A DNA stretch of 64,000 nt from Bacteroidota bacterium (GCA_026224775.1 JAMFRP010000013.1:186001-250000); one strand, 5' to 3'. Shown: positions 40,904 to 51,028, counted from the first letter of the stretch. Numbers and translations: made by a program. Notes: a model not told the origin generated them from the sequence alone.

Positions 40904-40957
40904 AAAAAGATTTAAGACTTACAAAGTTTTGAAAACTTCGTAAGTCTATTATATAGA

Positions 40958-41617
40958 TTAACCTTTGTTAATCAACCCTCTATTCCACTTAGCTGATTTT
41001 AAAAACTGCATATTAGCCAGCCAGGTTATTAAACATACAGTCGTTATCGTACCAATTACTGATCCTGCTGTAACATCTTCAAAAAAATGTTCGCTTAGGT
41101 ACATACGCGAGTAACCCACGCACATCGCCAATATCAATAGTGGTAATCCCCAGAATTTATTTTTTGCCCAGTAAGTAAAAAGCACAGCAGTTGTAAAAGC
41201 GCTTACCGTATGGCCTGATGGAAAACTATGCAGCCTCAACATCTCCACTCCTTTTACAAAATGAATATGCGCTAATTGGTTCTGGAAATATAATGTCGGC
41301 CGCGGAGAATCAAAAATATGCTTTACTACCTGTGCGGTAAGTGCTGTTACTGTATTTATCAATAACAGTAAAAAAGCCTTCGCATAACTAAACATTACTA
41401 ATATCAACGATAAAACTACTACCGTCCAAAAGTTACCCAGATCGGTTAAATATGGTGCGATAAAATCGCCCAATGGAAAATTACGGCTATTCACCGCGAA
41501 GTATATTTGCTCGCGCGAAAACAGGATCTTTATCAACAAACACAGCATTAACACTAGCAAATAAGGAATAAAAAACACCCTTATTTTAAACAATACATCT
41601 TTTATGCTTATATTCAT
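40958..41617 (-). CDS. PAP2-superfamily phosphatase
   Basis: 'SPRPTLYF', 'HSFPSGHTVSAFT', 'YSRMYLSEHFFEDVTAG'. Confidence 0.9.
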   Translation of the reverse strand: MNISIKDVLFKIRVFFIPYLLVLMLCLLIKILFSREQIYFAVNSRNFPLGDFIAPYLTDLGNFWTVVVLSLILVMFSYAKAFLLLLINTVTALTAQVVKHIFDSPRPTLYFQNQLAHIHFVKGVEMLRLHSFPSGHTVSAFTTAVLFTYWAKNKFWGLPLLILAMCVGYSRMYLSEHFFEDVTAGSVIGTITTVCLITWLANMQFLKSAKWNRGLINKG

Positions 41618-41697
41618 GGGTGCAAATTAAGCATATACTTATTGCCTGCAAAAAAATGATTATGTTTGAATCCATTGACCGACCCCATATTTAATTT

Positions 41698-43593
41698 ATG
41701 TCGAATAGTATATTCCGTAAAAAATCTATCAATAAAATCATGGCCGATGTGGCCAGCGGCCTTAGCGACAGCGAACATTCAGGCAATCACCTTACCAGAG
41801 CACTTAACGTAAAAGACCTTACCCTGATGGGTATAGCGGCCGTAGTTGGGGCGGGTATTTTCTCTACTATTGGCGAAGCCTCCTTTCAGGGCGGGCCGGG
41901 TGTTACCATATTATTTGTAATTACAGCCGTTACCTGCGGGTTTTCAGCACTTTGTTATGCCGAATTCGCTTCGCGGATACCGGTTGCGGGCAGCGCTTAT
42001 ACCTATGCTTATGCTTCTTTTGGCGAGTTAATCGCCTGGATCATCGGCTGGGATCTGTTAATGGAATATGCCATCGGTAACATAGCAGTAGCCATATCCT
42101 GGAGTACCTATTTTGTAAATTTACTGGAGCTTTGTCATATCCATATGCCACGGTACCTGATAATGGATTACTTTTCTGCATTTACGGCGCATGAGCAAAT
42201 AGTAAAGTTAAATGCAAGCCATAATTTAGCAGGTATTACTGATGCTATTAAAGAAGGTGCATTAGCCTGGGATTCCGCACCGGGGATTGGCGGTTTTAGG
42301 TTAATAGCAAATACCCCTGCCCTACTTATTGTCATCATCATTACCTACCTGGTTTATATTGGTATACGCGAAACTAAAAGAGCAACCAATGGCATGGTTA
42401 TATTAAAAATAGCCATTGTATTAGCCGTTATCGCTATTGGATTTTTCTATATAACGCCTGCCAACTGGCACCCTTTTATGCCGAATGGTTTTAGTGGGGT
42501 GATGAAGGGTGTTTCGGGTGTGTTCTTTGCTTATATTGGGTTTGATGCCATATCTACCACGGCAGAAGAATGCGAAAACCCACAACGTGATCTGCCGCGC
42601 GGGATGATCTACTCATTGATTATTTGTACGGTATTATATATACTAATTGCGCTTGTATTAACCGGCATGGTCAATTACAAAGACCTTGCCGTTGGTGACC
42701 CATTGGCATTTGTATTTAACAAAGTTCATTTACCCGGTATTGGTGGTGTTATTTCATTTAGCGCGGTTATAGCAACCGCGAGTGTATTATTGATCTTCCA
42801 GCTTGGTCAGCCTCGTATATGGATGAGCATGAGCCGTGATGGCTTGTTGCCAAAGGTATTTTCACGCATCCACCCTAAATTCCATACACCATCATTCGCC
42901 ACTATTGTTACCGGTTTTGTGGTTGCAGTACCTGCATTGTTCATGAACCTTACCGAAGTAACTGATTTAACCAGTATAGGCACCTTGTTTGCATTCGTGT
43001 TGGTTTGCGGTGGTGTACTGCTTATCCCGCGCGAAGCGGCGGTAGCAGGTAAATTTCATCTGCCATACATTAACGCGAAATTCATAGCCCCGGTGCTGTT
43101 TATTATTGGCACCATATTTTTCTGGAAACCGATGATCGCTTTATTTTCAGGAGAGAACGCGCATGAAAATTTCCCGTTCTTCCTGTTTATCATCCTGTCG
43201 GCTGCACTTACGGTAATGGCATTTATTAAAAACCTATCACTAATACCTGTTCTAGGCCTTTTAAGCTGTTTTTATTTAATGACACAGCTCGGCTACGATA
43301 ATTGGATCCGTTTCCTTGGGTGGCTGGTTATTGGCCTTGTGATATACGTTAGCTATGGTTACACACACAGCTCATTAGGTAAAACAGCATCGCCTGCGCA
43401 TAAATCATCATTATGGTTTGGTTTGGTTGGCGGTATATTATCTGTTATAGCCGTTAGTGTTTTAATGCCAGACCATAGCGCTTTAGTTTTAATATTAGAT
43501 GGAATTGTAGCAGGATGCTTAGGCTTTTTGGCAGTGTATCTAATCGTATCATCTTACTTCCTGGTAGCAAAAAAGGGTAAACCCACCACATGA
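41698..43593 (+). CDS. APC-family amino acid permease (cationic amino acid transporter type)
   Basis: 'LTLMGIAAVVGAGIFSTIGEAS', 'FFAYIGFDAISTTAEECENPQRDLPRGMI'; many TM segments. Confidence 0.92.
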   Translation: MSNSIFRKKSINKIMADVASGLSDSEHSGNHLTRALNVKDLTLMGIAAVVGAGIFSTIGEASFQGGPGVTILFVITAVTCGFSALCYAEFASRIPVAGSAYTYAYASFGELIAWIIGWDLLMEYAIGNIAVAISWSTYFVNLLELCHIHMPRYLIMDYFSAFTAHEQIVKLNASHNLAGITDAIKEGALAWDSAPGIGGFRLIANTPALLIVIIITYLVYIGIRETKRATNGMVILKIAIVLAVIAIGFFYITPANWHPFMPNGFSGVMKGVSGVFFAYIGFDAISTTAEECENPQRDLPRGMIYSLIICTVLYILIALVLTGMVNYKDLAVGDPLAFVFNKVHLPGIGGVISFSAVIATASVLLIFQLGQPRIWMSMSRDGLLPKVFSRIHPKFHTPSFATIVTGFVVAVPALFMNLTEVTDLTSIGTLFAFVLVCGGVLLIPREAAVAGKFHLPYINAKFIAPVLFIIGTIFFWKPMIALFSGENAHENFPFFLFIILSAALTVMAFIKNLSLIPVLGLLSCFYLMTQLGYDNWIRFLGWLVIGLVIYVSYGYTHSSLGKTASPAHKSSLWFGLVGGILSVIAVSVLMPDHSALVLILDGIVAGCLGFLAVYLIVSSYFLVAKKGKPTT

Positions 43594-43844
43594 ATACAGT
43601 AGCGATAATAGGTTATTTAGCAGCCTTCGGCACAACGGTTTCATTTTTACCGCAGGCTGTTAAAACTATTCGTACTAAAGATACCTCGGGAATATCATTA
43701 CCAATGTACTGCTTTTTTACAGCAGGCACTTTATTATGGCTGATCTATGGTATAATGGAACCCAGTTTACCGGTAGCAGTAGCTAATGCCATAACACTTA
43801 TTTTTGCTACCACGATCCTGATCTATAAAATAAAATACAAATAA
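43590..43844 (+). CDS. SemiSWEET / PQ-loop family transporter
   Basis: 84 aa, three TM segments, 'SFLPQAVKTIRTKDTSGISLPMYCFFTAGTLLWLIYGI'; overlaps the upstream permease by ATGA. Confidence 0.88.
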   Translation: MNTVAIIGYLAAFGTTVSFLPQAVKTIRTKDTSGISLPMYCFFTAGTLLWLIYGIMEPSLPVAVANAITLIFATTILIYKIKYK

Positions 43845-43983
43845 TTGTATTTCTGATTGGATGATTCCGGTTATAAATGGATTTCAGAATAAACCCTAAT
43901 GTCATTTCGACGAGGACCGAGGAGAAATCCTCTACACCTTTCATGCGAACCTTAGAAGCTGTTTAAGAATGATCCAAACTATC

Positions 43984-44067
43984 GTCATTGCGAGCGAAGC
44001 GTGGCAATCCCCTACTTACAGAGCGGTTCTGCATAGCTTGGGATTGCCACGCTTCGCTCGCAATGAC
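43984..44067. repeat. REP-like palindrome (arm type A/A)
   Basis: gtcattgcgagcgaagcgtggcaatcccc ... gggattgccacgcttcgctcgcaatgac; differs from 53090..53173 at two positions. Confidence 0.95.
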
Positions 44068-44098
44068 GTTTTGTTTATATCAAAACATTGGATCATTT

Positions 44099-44932
44099 TT
44101 AAAACTGCGCGGCAAATGAAAGGCCCGGTGTGCCGTTTTGGTAGGTAGGCATAACCATGGTACTCTTGCCATTTTTGCCTTTATGTGTAAGCTTGTTGCG
44201 TAAATATGGATAAACCAGGTAAGCCGCTTTGGTTGATAACACACCAAAACCGGCACCGGCTACTACATCGCTAAACCAATGATCACGATTATACATTCGG
44301 AAAATACCGGTTGTAACAGCTACAGAATAGCCGATGACTGTATATATGGGCGATTTTTCAGAATATTCCTGTGCCAGGAACTCCGCACCCATAAAAGCTA
44401 CAGAAGTGTGCCCGGAAGGGAACGATAAATAATCAGATTTATTAGGACGAAGCCTGTGTGTTGTATATTTAGTTACATATCCTGTTACACCTAAAAATGC
44501 TCCAGAGAGCCCAAGTAATGCCGTACGATCTATAAAAGTATTTTTACCTTCAACACCAATCAGATCGAGGCCGTAAACCATTACAATTGGTGTTACTAAA
44601 AAATAACTTTCTGCTTTTGAGCTGAATGTTGGATTTGTTTTTTGGATTTCGCCCTCTATATAGTAATCTACACGACGTATCGGATGTATAAAGAATGACG
44701 ATACCCCATATACAATAGCTACACCGGGGGGAATAAGCGACAGCGGATTACTATGCAGTTTCTTAACCGTATCTGGAGCTGTGAAAAGATCTTTCTTAAC
44801 GGTATCAGCAATATTTTTTTTGGCGGTGTCGGGTGTTGAAACCTGGGCACTTGCCTCCAATGAAACAAAGCAAAGCAAGGCGAGTAGTATCTTTTTCAAG
44901 GTAGTGTATAGATTATAATTACTAATATCCAA
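44099..44932 (-). CDS. PAP2-superfamily phosphatase (exported)
   Basis: 'HRLRPNKSDYLSFPSGHTSVAFMGAEF', 'FRMYNRDHWFSDVVAGAGFG'. Confidence 0.88.
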   Translation of the reverse strand: MDISNYNLYTTLKKILLALLCFVSLEASAQVSTPDTAKKNIADTVKKDLFTAPDTVKKLHSNPLSLIPPGVAIVYGVSSFFIHPIRRVDYYIEGEIQKTNPTFSSKAESYFLVTPIVMVYGLDLIGVEGKNTFIDRTALLGLSGAFLGVTGYVTKYTTHRLRPNKSDYLSFPSGHTSVAFMGAEFLAQEYSEKSPIYTVIGYSVAVTTGIFRMYNRDHWFSDVVAGAGFGVLSTKAAYLVYPYLRNKLTHKGKNGKSTMVMPTYQNGTPGLSFAAQF

Positions 44933-44990
44933 CTACAATCTGTAGCAAATCTGAACTTGTTAACATTAATTTAACATTAACGATATTAAA

Positions 44991-46934
44991 TTACTTAATT
45001 CTATCAAGTTCAACAGTTTCCGGAGCGGCAAGCATCAATGGTACTTTTTCAACAGTAACAAAGCTTAAATCCAAACCGAAGCCACGTTCTTCAGATAAAC
45101 TAACCTTTTTAAGGTATACATAATAGGCCATAATGAAGCGTTCATAAAGCGACAGATTATGCGACCTGGAGATCACTTTTTCTATCACCACAAAACGAAA
45201 ATCACCAACTATTTTATGTTTGTTAAGGGATGTGTATTTGCTGGTAATATCAACCTCGCCATTTTTCACCAATTCTTCAACCACTTTTCTAAAAAGCAGG
45301 TTTATTTGCTGCTCAACCCTAAAACCAAGTTTAAAATCGATTCGGATCAGTTTATTCGGCACTAAAAAGTCAACCTCGTACTCGCGTTTATAAGGTTCAT
45401 CAACCACATCAACGTGTACCAGCCAATAAACATCGGCACGTTTAGGTTGTTTTTGGAGGATGGAGTAGATGATCTTCGATTCAATTTCCGAATCAAAATT
45501 AGCGCTGGTTAAATAAACCAGTTGTGAGGCATATTTGGGTACACTTTCATCATCGCTTAATTCTTTTATAATGCTGAAATAGTCTTCTATCTCAATAAAC
45601 TTAACGTAACGATTACGGATCTTGCGCGCGGTATGCCATGTCCACATTACCGAGAAAAGTACCGTACCAACACTCAGCGTAAACCAGCCACCGTGTATAA
45701 ACTTAACCAGGTTACCGGATAGGAATGTAGTTTCGATAACCAGGTAAACAACAAGGAAAATAGTGATAATATAATCCGGATACTTTTTCTTTTTAAGAAA
45801 TTTAGATACCAGTATGGTAGTCATCAGCATGGCTACGGTAATACTTAAACCGTAAGCGGCGGTCATGGCGTCGGATGTTTTGAATAGCAATACCACACCA
45901 ATACAACCGGCACAAAGCAACCAGTTAACACTCGGCACATATAATTGACCCTTTTGCTCAGACGGATAATTTATCTTCACCTTTGGCCATAAATTAAGCC
46001 TTACAGCTTCGGCTATCAGCGTAAATGAGCCGGATATTAACGCCTGGCTGGCAATAATAGTAGCAACAGTGGCAATACCAATGCCGAATATCAGGAACCA
46101 TTGCGGCATAATGGCATAAAATGGATTAAACTTATCCATATCAATCACTTTACCGTTGTGTTGCATCAGCCATACGGTTTGGCCTAAATAATTTAATATA
46201 AGGCAGGTTTTTACGTAGATCCAGCTGATGCGGATGTTTGATCGCCCGCAGTGGCCCAAATCAGAATATAAAGCCTCAGCACCTGTTGTACACAAGAAAA
46301 CCGCTCCTAAAATGATGAATGCATGTGAATCAGTAACCAATAGCTTGATGCCATAGTATGGGTTCAATGCTTTAAATACTGTAGGATCCTGTATAATAAA
46401 TGCCAGGCCTAAAACGCCCATCATACTAAACCAAATAAACATGATCGGCCCAAAAGCCTTACCTACCAGCGATGTACCAAACTGCTGTATAAAAAACAAC
46501 GCTGTAATTATTACAATAACAATTGACATGGTTGGTATATGCGGATAAATGGGTTTTAGCCCTTCAATGGCTGATGAGATGGAGATTGGTGGTGTAATGA
46601 TACCATCGGCCAAAAGCGCGCAACCGCCAACTACTGCCGGTATTACCAGCCATCGCGCCCTGCGCCTAACCAGCGAAAACAAAGAGAATATGCCACCCTC
46701 GCCTTTATTATCTGCCTGTAAGGTTATTACAACATATTTTAAGGTGGTTTGGAGGGTTAACGTCCAGATAATAAGTGAAACACCACCCAGTGCCAGCGTA
46801 TCGTTAATAGTTTGGTGGCCAACAATAGCCTTAAAAACATATAAAGGTGAAGTACCTATATCGCCATAAATTATTCCTAAACTTATTAATAAACCTGCGA
46901 AAGTTAATTTTTGTAGATCTTTATGATTTGACAC
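44991..46934 (-). CDS. kup: KUP/HAK/KT family potassium transporter
   Basis: 'GIIYGDIGTSPLYVFKAIVG', 'GEGGIFSLFSLVRRR', 'TGAEALYSDLGHCGRSNIRISW'. Confidence 0.95.
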   Translation of the reverse strand: MSNHKDLQKLTFAGLLISLGIIYGDIGTSPLYVFKAIVGHQTINDTLALGGVSLIIWTLTLQTTLKYVVITLQADNKGEGGIFSLFSLVRRRARWLVIPAVVGGCALLADGIITPPISISSAIEGLKPIYPHIPTMSIVIVIITALFFIQQFGTSLVGKAFGPIMFIWFSMMGVLGLAFIIQDPTVFKALNPYYGIKLLVTDSHAFIILGAVFLCTTGAEALYSDLGHCGRSNIRISWIYVKTCLILNYLGQTVWLMQHNGKVIDMDKFNPFYAIMPQWFLIFGIGIATVATIIASQALISGSFTLIAEAVRLNLWPKVKINYPSEQKGQLYVPSVNWLLCAGCIGVVLLFKTSDAMTAAYGLSITVAMLMTTILVSKFLKKKKYPDYIITIFLVVYLVIETTFLSGNLVKFIHGGWFTLSVGTVLFSVMWTWHTARKIRNRYVKFIEIEDYFSIIKELSDDESVPKYASQLVYLTSANFDSEIESKIIYSILQKQPKRADVYWLVHVDVVDEPYKREYEVDFLVPNKLIRIDFKLGFRVEQQINLLFRKVVEELVKNGEVDITSKYTSLNKHKIVGDFRFVVIEKVISRSHNLSLYERFIMAYYVYLKKVSLSEERGFGLDLSFVTVEKVPLMLAAPETVELDRIK

Positions 46935-47097
46935 TGATATGTTTTTAAAGATGCAAAAATATTATTTTTTTTCACTAACACCCTTTTTGATTGCATTTGC
47001 GTATAACTTAATAACATTTACGAAACACATGTGTGTTAAATTTTGTTAAAAAAGAAATTTTGCGCAATTGTTTATAAAATCATGCGCGCTTTATTTA

Positions 47098-47105
47098 TAC
47101 TTTTG
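47098..47105 (+). promoter_or_regulatory. Bacteroidota -7 promoter element (TAnnTTTG)
   Basis: TACTTTTG, 18 bp before the start of the T9SS-domain gene; no clear -33 element identified. Confidence 0.4.
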
Positions 47106-47123
47106 CAGCAATATTAATAAAGG

Positions 47124-47621
47124 ATGAGGCGAATCTATACTAAATACTATTCATGGAAAATATGTATCGCAATTGCGTTATTCATGAATTTCGCCTTTGC
47201 TTACGGTGGGCCAGTTATTAAAGATACCATTTATCTGCATAGTAAAAAAGTAAAAGCCAAGCAATCATACCTTAAAAATGGTTTACCATTCTCATTGCCT
47301 CCGGTTAAGCCTGGTGTTACCTCTTACGTTAAATTCACAGTTAATCACCAGGATGATAAGCTACTAAGCGACGTAGAAGTATACCCAAACCCTGCTACCG
47401 ACCAAATCAATTTAAAATACGTTGTTTCCAGAAACACCAATGTAAGCATCAAAATAATGGATGTTTTGGGCAACGATCTGCTTAATGTGTTTCAACAAAG
47501 GGTTGATCTTGGCGAACAAAAGTTTTCTTATTCCATCAGTAACAAATTGAGCCGTGGCTTTTATTTTGTTAAGATAGTAGCCGGTACCGAGTCGGTTATT
47601 AAAAGGATTAGCATCCTTTAG
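47124..47621 (+). CDS. Type IX secretion system C-terminal sorting domain protein
   Basis: Signal peptide; C-terminal 'VEVYPNPATDQINLKYVVSRNTNVSIKIMDVLG...GFYFVKIVAGTESVIKRISIL'. Confidence 0.85.
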   Translation: MRRIYTKYYSWKICIAIALFMNFAFAYGGPVIKDTIYLHSKKVKAKQSYLKNGLPFSLPPVKPGVTSYVKFTVNHQDDKLLSDVEVYPNPATDQINLKYVVSRNTNVSIKIMDVLGNDLLNVFQQRVDLGEQKFSYSISNKLSRGFYFVKIVAGTESVIKRISIL

Positions 47622-47723
47622 TTATTGGTTAGATTGAGTTGATTAAGTGAGTAAGTTAGTCACATTCATGAAATTTCCTAATCAACCATTCCCCCAATCA
47701 ACAAAATCAACTAATTTTACCGC

Positions 47724-48335
47724 ATGAAAATCATCGCTATTGGTCGCAATTACGCGGAACATGCAAAAGAACTGAATAACCCTGTACCTACCGTCCCGGT
47801 TATTTTTATGAAACCGGATACCGCGCTTTTAAAAGATAACAAGCCTTTTTACCACCCTGAATTTTCGCAGGATGTACATCACGAGATAGAACTGGTATTG
47901 AAAGTTTGTAAAGAAGGCAAACACATTAGCGAGAAATTTGCAGGCAATTATTTTGATGAGATTGGCCTCGGCATTGATTTTACCGCACGCGATATCCAGA
48001 ACAAGCATAAAGAAAGAGGGCTGCCCTGGGAACTGGCTAAATCATTCGATGGCTCCGCTCCTGTTAGCACATTTATACCTAAAGCAGATTTTGAAGACTT
48101 GTACAATATTGACTTCAAGCTGGATATAAACGGCGAAACCCGGCAAATTGGTAATACTAAGGATCTGATCTTTTCTTTTGAGCGCATTATTGCCTTTGTA
48201 TCGCAATACATTACCTTAAAAAAAGGCGATCTGATTTTCACCGGAACACCGGAAGGCGTTAGCAAAGTTAGCGTTGGCGACCACCTGGAGGGTTACCTTT
48301 CAGGCAATAAATTACTTAACTTTTATGTTAAGTAA
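47724..48335 (+). CDS. Fumarylacetoacetate hydrolase family protein
   Basis: 'KIIAIGRNYAEHAKELNN', 'IFMKPDTALL', 'HHEIELVLKVCKEGKHI', 'GDLIFTGTPEGVSKV'. Confidence 0.92.
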   Translation: MKIIAIGRNYAEHAKELNNPVPTVPVIFMKPDTALLKDNKPFYHPEFSQDVHHEIELVLKVCKEGKHISEKFAGNYFDEIGLGIDFTARDIQNKHKERGLPWELAKSFDGSAPVSTFIPKADFEDLYNIDFKLDINGETRQIGNTKDLIFSFERIIAFVSQYITLKKGDLIFTGTPEGVSKVSVGDHLEGYLSGNKLLNFYVK

Positions 48336-48337
48336 GC

Positions 48338-50062
48338 ATGTTTAAAAAGTTACTGGCGTCTACCCTACTAGTTATTAGTTTTGGATTTACTGCTTTTGCA
48401 CAGGATATTGTGCAAACCCGCCAATACCCAAAAGATTATTTTCGTTACCCGCTTGATCTGCCGCCGAGTACGGCTGGCTCATTCGGCGAGTTAAGACCCA
48501 ACCATTTCCATGCAGGGCTCGACTTCAGGACCAACCAGCGTGATGGTTACCCCGTACATGCAGCTGCTGATGGATTTGTATCCCGCTTAAAAGTGCAGTT
48601 TGGTGGCTTTGGTAACGCGGTATATATTACGCATCCCAACGGTTTTACTACCGTATATGGTCACCTGCAAAGCTTTAGTCCTGAGCTGGCTAAACTCGTA
48701 CATGATTATCAAATACAACAAAAAAATGACTTGGTGGATTTTAACCTGCTACCCATGCAGATACCGGTAACTAAAGGGCAGGTAATCGCCTTATCGGGTC
48801 ATACGGGCGCAGTAGCTGGGCCGCATGTGCATTTTGAGATACGCGATACCCAAACCGAACAAACTATAAACCCACAACTATTTGGCTTAACAGTTCGTGA
48901 TGATATTCCGCCTGTATTGGGTACAGCCTGTGTGTATCGTTTCAACGACGGACCATTCAACGAAAAAACCCAACGCCAACTTTTGGGTGTGGTAGGTGCT
49001 ACGGGGCATTACAGATTGGCTAATCCCGCGGTTATTGATGTAAGCGGCAATACCGGTTTCGGCATTACGGCTTATGATATGAACAATACTTCGGCTAACC
49101 ACAATGGTGTTTATTCCATCGAACTTAAGGTAGATGGCAAAACGGTATTTACCTTCTCTGTCGAACGTTTCGCTTTCGATCAAACACATGCTATAAACGC
49201 TTTGATTGATTACCCTGAATTTTTAGAGTCTGGCCGTTTTATTCAAAAATGCTTTGTGCTTCCGGGAAGCAGGATCACACTTTATCCGCAATCCATCAAT
49301 CGCGGAGTGGTTACTTTTAGTGATGATTCCTTGCATGATGTGCAATATGTAGTTAGGGATATAGCGGGAAATACATCAACCCTCAACCTAAAGGTAAGAT
49401 CGCACAGCAAAACCATACACCCGGTTGAGTTATTTAAAATGCCGGGCACGTTTTTCCCTTACGATAAAGACAATCAGTTTAGCAACGATAAGGTTAAGGT
49501 TAATATACCTGTTGGTAATTTATACGATAGTATGAATTTCACCTTTGCCGATCTCCCTAAAAGGCCGGGCGCATATTCGGATACCTACCAGTTAGGCGAC
49601 CGCTTCGACCCGATAAATGACACTTACGACCTTTGGATAAAACCCGACAGCACCGCACCCGGCTGGCGTGCCGATAAAGCCATTATTGTAAATGTGGATG
49701 GCGACTGCATCGTGGGTAATTATGAAGATGGTTATGTAAAAGCTAAAGCAAAAGGTTTTGGCAGCTATTATGTGAAGTTAGATACCGAAGCGCCTTACAT
49801 CCACCCAATAAATATTACTGATGGTGCTAACATGGCCGCTAAACACGCCATTTTTGTTAAAATAGGTGATAATTTATCAGGCATTAAAAACTATTATGGC
49901 TATATCGATGGGCAATGGGTGTTAATGTATTGGGATTTTAAAACCAAGGTATTAAGTTATACTTTTGATGATACCATTGCACACGGCAAACATACTTTTA
50001 AGTTAGATGTTACTGACCAGAAAGATAATACAGCTACATTTAAAGCAGATTTTTACAAATAA
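48338..50062 (+). CDS. M23 family metallopeptidase (LytM-type)
   Basis: 'ELRPNHFHAGLDFRTNQRDGYPVHAAADGFVSRLKV', 'GHTGAVAGPHVHFEIRD'. Confidence 0.92.
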   Translation: MFKKLLASTLLVISFGFTAFAQDIVQTRQYPKDYFRYPLDLPPSTAGSFGELRPNHFHAGLDFRTNQRDGYPVHAAADGFVSRLKVQFGGFGNAVYITHPNGFTTVYGHLQSFSPELAKLVHDYQIQQKNDLVDFNLLPMQIPVTKGQVIALSGHTGAVAGPHVHFEIRDTQTEQTINPQLFGLTVRDDIPPVLGTACVYRFNDGPFNEKTQRQLLGVVGATGHYRLANPAVIDVSGNTGFGITAYDMNNTSANHNGVYSIELKVDGKTVFTFSVERFAFDQTHAINALIDYPEFLESGRFIQKCFVLPGSRITLYPQSINRGVVTFSDDSLHDVQYVVRDIAGNTSTLNLKVRSHSKTIHPVELFKMPGTFFPYDKDNQFSNDKVKVNIPVGNLYDSMNFTFADLPKRPGAYSDTYQLGDRFDPINDTYDLWIKPDSTAPGWRADKAIIVNVDGDCIVGNYEDGYVKAKAKGFGSYYVKLDTEAPYIHPINITDGANMAAKHAIFVKIGDNLSGIKNYYGYIDGQWVLMYWDFKTKVLSYTFDDTIAHGKHTFKLDVTDQKDNTATFKADFYK

Positions 50063-50064
50063 CC

Positions 50065-50523
50065 ATGGCAACACTTAAAGCAGGCGACAAAGCCCCGGAT
50101 TTCACCTCGAAAGATCAAAACGGCGAAGAAGTTTCATTGGCAAACTTTAAAGGCAAAACCGTGATATTATATTTCTACCCAAAAGATGACACCCCTGGTT
50201 GTACTGCCGAGGCTTGTGATTTCAGGGATAACTATCAGTCGTTAATTGGTAAAGGTTATGAGGTGATTGGTGTGAGTACCGATGACTCCAAATCGCACAA
50301 AAAATTTGAAACCAAATACAGTCTGCCCTTCCCGCTTATCGCTGATGAGGATAAAAGTATTAATGAGGCCTACGGCGTTTGGGCAGAGAAAAACAATTAC
50401 GGCAAAAAATATATGGGTACCGTCCGTACTACTTTTATTATTGACGCTGACGGGATCATAAAACAAGTGATTGAGAAGGTGGATACCAAGAATGCATCGC
50501 AACAGGTGCTGGATTTGGTATAA
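50065..50523 (+). CDS. bcp: Thioredoxin-dependent thiol peroxidase (peroxiredoxin BCP)
   Basis: 'KAPDFTSKDQNGEEVSLANFKGKTVILYFYPKDDTPGCTAEACDFRD'. Confidence 0.95.
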   Translation: MATLKAGDKAPDFTSKDQNGEEVSLANFKGKTVILYFYPKDDTPGCTAEACDFRDNYQSLIGKGYEVIGVSTDDSKSHKKFETKYSLPFPLIADEDKSINEAYGVWAEKNNYGKKYMGTVRTTFIIDADGIIKQVIEKVDTKNASQQVLDLV

Positions 50524-50542
50524 GCTTATTCTACTCCCTTTT

Positions 50543-50625
50543 GTCATTCTGAGCGGAGCGAAGAATCTATCGATAGGCTCACCGTATGCAGATTAGCGGA
50601 TAGATGCTTCGTTCCTCAGCATGAC
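50543..50625. repeat. REP-like palindrome, hybrid arms (C / B-like)
   Basis: gtcattctgagcggagcgaagaatct ... gatgcttcgttcctcagcatgac. Confidence 0.8.
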
Positions 50626-50736
50626 AAGTTGTTTAGTGGTGCGATGAAAACACCGACCAGAAGCTAAATGCCTTTCGTTTTCCTTCCATTGCTTGTATCC
50701 TTACAGGCAACGGGAGTAATTGGTGCTATCCTTGTT

Positions 50737-50824
50737 GTCATTCTGAGCGGAGCGAAGAATCTTCTAAAACCTGCAATACGTACTTTGCAAATCAAAGAAG
50801 ATTCTTCGCTCCGCTCAGAATGAC
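50737..50824. repeat. REP-like palindrome (arm type C/C)
   Basis: gtcattctgagcggagcgaagaatctt ... aagattcttcgctccgctcagaatgac. Confidence 0.92.
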
Positions 50825-51028
50825 AAGCCAAAAGTGAAAATATCAAAATAATACTCATTCAGATTGTGGTCGATGTTTTCACAGCACCATTATACATAAT
50901 CACAAAAGTAATACGCACTATATTCGTGTAATATAAAATAATACTTATTTTCGTGCGAATAGTTTGAGTATCAGGCTGACCTCTATAAATAAAAAGGCTT
51001 GATACTTGTTTTAATATAAATTAAATAT

